A stretch of DNA of 8,404 nucleotides from Planctomycetota bacterium. Its GTDB lineage: Bacteria > Planctomycetota > UBA11346. This document shows, in pieces, positions 6,604 to 8,404 of the stretch; positions within the stretch are counted from its first letter, which is position 1; every line of letters begins with the position of its first letter. A program made the translations under genes and the position numbers. The DNA is taken from assembly GCA_947470885.1 (NCBI GenBank), contig CANIXE010000079.1:1-8404 (forward strand), written 5' to 3'. A model generated the notes under the pieces. The model made no database searches and had not been told where the DNA came from. It saw nothing but the letters and a program-made list of their open reading frames with translations.

Positions 6604-6680
6604 TCCATCGTTCCATCGGGATGGACTGATGGATTTGCAGCAGACGCTCTTTGTCGGCTTTTCCATCCTTCTTCCATCCC
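6604..6680 (+). promoter_or_regulatory. Candidate structured metK leader with two alternative hairpins
   Basis: Hairpin A pairs TCCATC and TCCAT (6604-6616) with ATGGA and GATGGA (6621-6633) around a CGGG tetraloop and a 2x2 internal loop. Hairpin B uses the same middle strand: GGGATGGA (6618-6625) with TCCATCCC (6673-6680), and GATGGA (6628-6633) with TCCATC (6662-6667). A and B cannot form together. The 3' strand of B ends 19 nt before the metK AGGA (6699-6702) and 32 nt before the ATG. Regulation of metK by this switch is an inference; the pairing also follows from simple repetition of CCATC and GATGG words. Confidence 0.35.
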
Positions 6681-6711
6681 CCGCCCCCGTTTCCCTGCAG
6701 GAATCACCGCC

Positions 6712-7896
6712 ATGGCCCGCTCCCTGTTCACCTCCGAATCCGTCAGCATGGGTCACCCCGACAAGGTGGCCGACCAGATCAGCGACGCGATCCTCGATGC
6801 CCTCCTCGCCCAGGACCCCAAGAGCCGGGTCGCCTGCGAGACTCTGGTCACCACCGGCCAGGTCGTGGTCGCCGGCGAAGTGACCACCAAGGGCTTCATC
6901 GACGTCCAGGACGTGGTCCGCAAGACCATCAAGGAAATCGGCTACACCGAGGCCGGCATCGGCTTCGACGCGGATTCCTGCGGCGTGCTGGTGGCCCTCC
7001 ACAGTCAGTCCCCGGACATCGCCATGGGCGTGGACGAAGGCAAGAACCACGAACAGGGTGCTGGCGACCAGGGCCTGATGTTCGGCTTCGCCGTGGACGA
7101 GACCCCGGAACTGATGCCCCTGCCGATCTTCCTGTCCCACCGCTTGGTCGAAGAACACGCCCGCCTGCGCCAGACCAAGAAGCTCAAGTACCTGCGCCCG
7201 GACGCCAAGAGCCAGGTCACCGTGGAATACGAGGGCGACAAGCCCGTGCGCATTCACACCGTCGTCCTATCCACCCAGCACACCCCGGAAGCCAAGCTGG
7301 AAACCATCCGCAAGGACTGGATCAAGATCGCCACCGGGATCATCAACAAGGCCTCGGGCGTGAAGGTGGACAAAGAGACCATCTTCCACATCAACCCCAC
7401 TGGCCGTTTTGAAGTCGGCGGTCCCCACGGCGATTCCGGCCTGACCGGGCGCAAGATCATCGTCGACACCTACGGCGGCATGGGCCGTCATGGCGGCGGC
7501 GCGTTCTCGGGCAAGGATCCCAGCAAGGTCGACCGCTCGGCTGCCTACGCCGCCCGCTGGGTCGCCAAGAACATCGTCGCCGCCAAGCTGGCCCGTCGCT
7601 GCGAGGTCCAGGTGGCCTACGCCATTGGCGTCGCCAAGCCGGTGTCGGTGAAGGTTGACACCTTCGGCACCGGCACCGTCGGTGACGAGGTCCTGTCCGC
7701 CGCCGTCGACGCGGTGTTCGACCTCCGCCCCAAGGCGATCATCCAGGCCCTGGACCTGCTCAAGCCGATCTACCGCGAGACCGCCTACCACGGCCACTTC
7801 GGCCGCGAAGGCTTCTCGTGGGAGAAGACCGACAAGGTCGCTGCCCTCCAGGCGGCGGTGAAGAAGGCTGGCGCGGGCAAGGCCGCCAAGGCCTGA
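6712..7896 (+). CDS. metK: S-adenosylmethionine synthetase (MetK)
   Basis: It makes S-adenosylmethionine from methionine and ATP in the cytoplasm, supplying the main methyl donor; family members are usually tetramers needing Mg2+ and K+. The 394-aa protein is close to E. coli MetK (384 aa). Visible motifs in order are GHPDK (14-18, ATP/methionine site), signature 1 GAGDQGLMFGFA (116-127), HINPTGRFEVGGPHGDSGLTGRK (within 226-248, catalytic region) and signature 2 GGGAFSGKD (261-269, phosphate-binding loop). The last dozen residues are Ala/Lys-rich and lineage-specific. The ATG at 6712 is preceded by AGGA (6699-6702) at 9 nt spacing. It is transcribed alone, divergent from the minus-strand run, and ends at a strong terminator. 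It has a 5' region rich in potential hairpins. Confidence 0.98.
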   Translation: MARSLFTSESVSMGHPDKVADQISDAILDALLAQDPKSRVACETLVTTGQVVVAGEVTTKGFIDVQDVVRKTIKEIGYTEAGIGFDADSCGVLVALHSQSPDIAMGVDEGKNHEQGAGDQGLMFGFAVDETPELMPLPIFLSHRLVEEHARLRQTKKLKYLRPDAKSQVTVEYEGDKPVRIHTVVLSTQHTPEAKLETIRKDWIKIATGIINKASGVKVDKETIFHINPTGRFEVGGPHGDSGLTGRKIIVDTYGGMGRHGGGAFSGKDPSKVDRSAAYAARWVAKNIVAAKLARRCEVQVAYAIGVAKPVSVKVDTFGTGTVGDEVLSAAVDAVFDLRPKAIIQALDLLKPIYRETAYHGHFGREGFSWEKTDKVAALQAAVKKAGAGKAAKA

Positions 7897-7924
7897 GACC
7901 TCCGGTCCACCGAGGTTGCCCCCA

Positions 7925-7952
7925 CCCCCACGGCGATGCCGTGGGGGTTTTT
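7925..7952 (+). terminator. Rho-independent terminator of metK
   Basis: A perfect 10-bp GC-rich stem, CCCCCACGGC (7925-7934) with GCCGTGGGGG (7938-7947), closes a GAT loop and is followed directly by five T residues (7948-7952). It starts 28 nt after the metK stop. This makes metK a monocistronic unit at its 3' end. Confidence 0.95.
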
Positions 7953-8009
7953 GTTGGCGGGTGGAAGATCCTTGGACGGCAGATTTACCCTAAATGTCGC
8001 ATTGGATTT

Positions 8010-8139
8010 TTCACGCGGAGGCGCGGAGAACACCGTACTTTCGCGCTGAACCAACGTTATCGACGGATCACCCACCTGGTGAACGTCGATTTCTGGTTCA
8101 ACCTCTTGTCTTCTCCGCGCCTCCGCGTCTCCGCGTGAA
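8010..8139. repeat. Near-palindromic intergenic element with CGCGGAG-rich terminal inverted repeats
   Basis: The left end (8010-8030, TTCACGCGGAG then GCGCGGAGAA) is matched by the reverse complement of the right end (8111-8139). The right end carries one extra 8-nt ACGCGGAG unit. Inner matched arms are TGAACCA (8047-8053) with TGGTTCA (8094-8100), and ATCGACG (8059-8065) with CGTCGAT (8084-8090), around a centre CACCTGGTG (8073-8081). The element has no coding capacity and could be a MITE-like or REP-like unit. It could fold into one long cruciform or hairpin. Confidence 0.8.
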
Positions 8140-8404
8140 TCCATCGCCGGATTTAGGTTTACTTCAAGCGTTCCCGGCGGTGCGTATCCGACCTGACGCG
8201 CATCTGCTTTGCTGTCTTGTATCGTCTCGGCTACGCGGGTTCAGATTCACCTGCAGGAGGGAATTCGAATCGATATCCTCCTGGGCTGGGTATCGATTCG
8301 CGTGGGATGATTTCTGCCGGACGGGTGAAATGCCCTTTTGATTCAAGTCTTGACGAAATGGATATGGGGGTCAACCCCTTCCGGCGGGAATCGGCAGTAA
8401 TGGG
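8140..8404. other. Non-coding tail of the window
   Basis: No convincing gene is seen on either strand: short open frames here lack family features, codon signal and ribosome binding sites. Apart from the hairpin at 8266-8300 and a small GGGG-TCAA-CCCC stem (8367-8378), I see no structure. A promoter for a gene beyond the right edge may lie here but is not identifiable. Confidence 0.6.
8266..8300. repeat. Inverted repeat CGAATCGATA / TATCGATTCG
   Basis: Arms at 8266-8275 and 8291-8300 are exact reverse complements and extend inward by a G-U-type pair and two further pairs, giving a 13-bp stem with a 9-nt loop. An overlapping alternative pairs CAGGAGG (8254-8260) with CCTCCTG (8277-8283). It may be an operator for a gene beyond the window, a small repeat or a structured RNA. 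Confidence 0.6.

Larger units (their letters stand above)
6272..6711. other. Divergent intergenic region between exported-protein gene and metK
   Basis: These 440 nt have no credible gene and should carry the promoters for both directions. I could not find a convincing -35/-10 pair on either strand. The region contains the inverted repeats at 6405-6499 and 6501-6552, a CCATC/GATGG-rich foldable stretch at 6604-6680, and an extra isolated copy of CCGGTCGTCC at 6297-6306 that also occurs in the left arm of the first inverted repeat. Confidence 0.8.

Noticed and set aside
6439..7257. A 272-residue minus-strand open frame antisense to metK
   Set aside because: It has the same antisense compositional artefact, has no domain, and crosses the repeat region upstream of metK.
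8251..8297. CTGCAG, GAATTC, GATATC and ATCGAT clustered like a cloning-vector polylinker
   Set aside because: The order partly recalls a common polylinker, but spacing and intervening bases do not match and no other vector sequence is seen. The sites follow from the local palindrome.
8164..8346. Short open frames (60 aa minus strand; 115 aa plus strand from 7994) in the 3' tail
   Set aside because: They have no ribosome binding site and no recognisable domain. The plus-strand one reads through the palindromic element at 8010-8139.
8350..8380. TTGACG at 8350-8355 as a -35 box for a gene beyond the right edge
   Set aside because: No -10-like sequence lies at 16-18 nt spacing, and there is no visible downstream gene in the window.

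Overview
This is a GC-rich chromosomal window that looks like Verrucomicrobiota, perhaps an Opitutae-type member. The phylum call is an inference. It rests on a prepilin-like protein with an exact H-X9-DG motif (typical of the Verrucomicrobiota/Planctomycetota group), a pyrophosphate-dependent phosphofructokinase, and several families of palindromic intergenic repeats. No mobile element with a transposase, CRISPR array, tRNA, rRNA or defence system is visible.

Layout. Positions 1-206 hold a repeat cluster (two direct copies around an inverted partial copy) just downstream of proC. Six genes then lie head to tail on the minus strand, in transcription order: a 508-aa exported protein of unknown function (6271-4745), PPi-dependent phosphofructokinase (4691-3459), a two-TM protein ending in a HAMP-like region with no output domain (3422-2706), an H-X9-DG prepilin-like protein (2719-2081), a YheT-family alpha/beta hydrolase (1995-1012) and pyrroline-5-carboxylate reductase ProC (1015-212). 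Gaps are 53, 36, -14, 85 and -4 nt, so co-transcription of most of them is plausible. The 85-nt gap holds two tandem hairpins that could adjust the relative output of the genes on either side.

A 440-nt non-coding region (6272-6711) separates this run from the divergent plus-strand metK (6712-7896), which has a very clear intrinsic terminator. The metK upstream region contains a 19-bp-stem inverted repeat, a second 10-bp inverted repeat, and a CCATC/GATGG-rich stretch that can fold in two mutually exclusive ways just before the start codon. I cannot match it to a known SAM riboswitch. After metK, a near-palindromic element of about 130 nt (8010-8139) and a further hairpin (8266-8300) fill the end of the window, with no convincing gene.

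Function. The genes are mostly housekeeping: glycolysis/gluconeogenesis through a reversible PPi enzyme, proline synthesis and S-adenosylmethionine synthesis. The envelope-related genes between them (exported protein, HAMP-like protein, prepilin-like protein) have no evident pathway link to these. The best leads for something new are the metK leader, the HAMP-only protein beside the prepilin gene, and the non-coding palindromic repeats. I found no clear-cut new multi-gene system.
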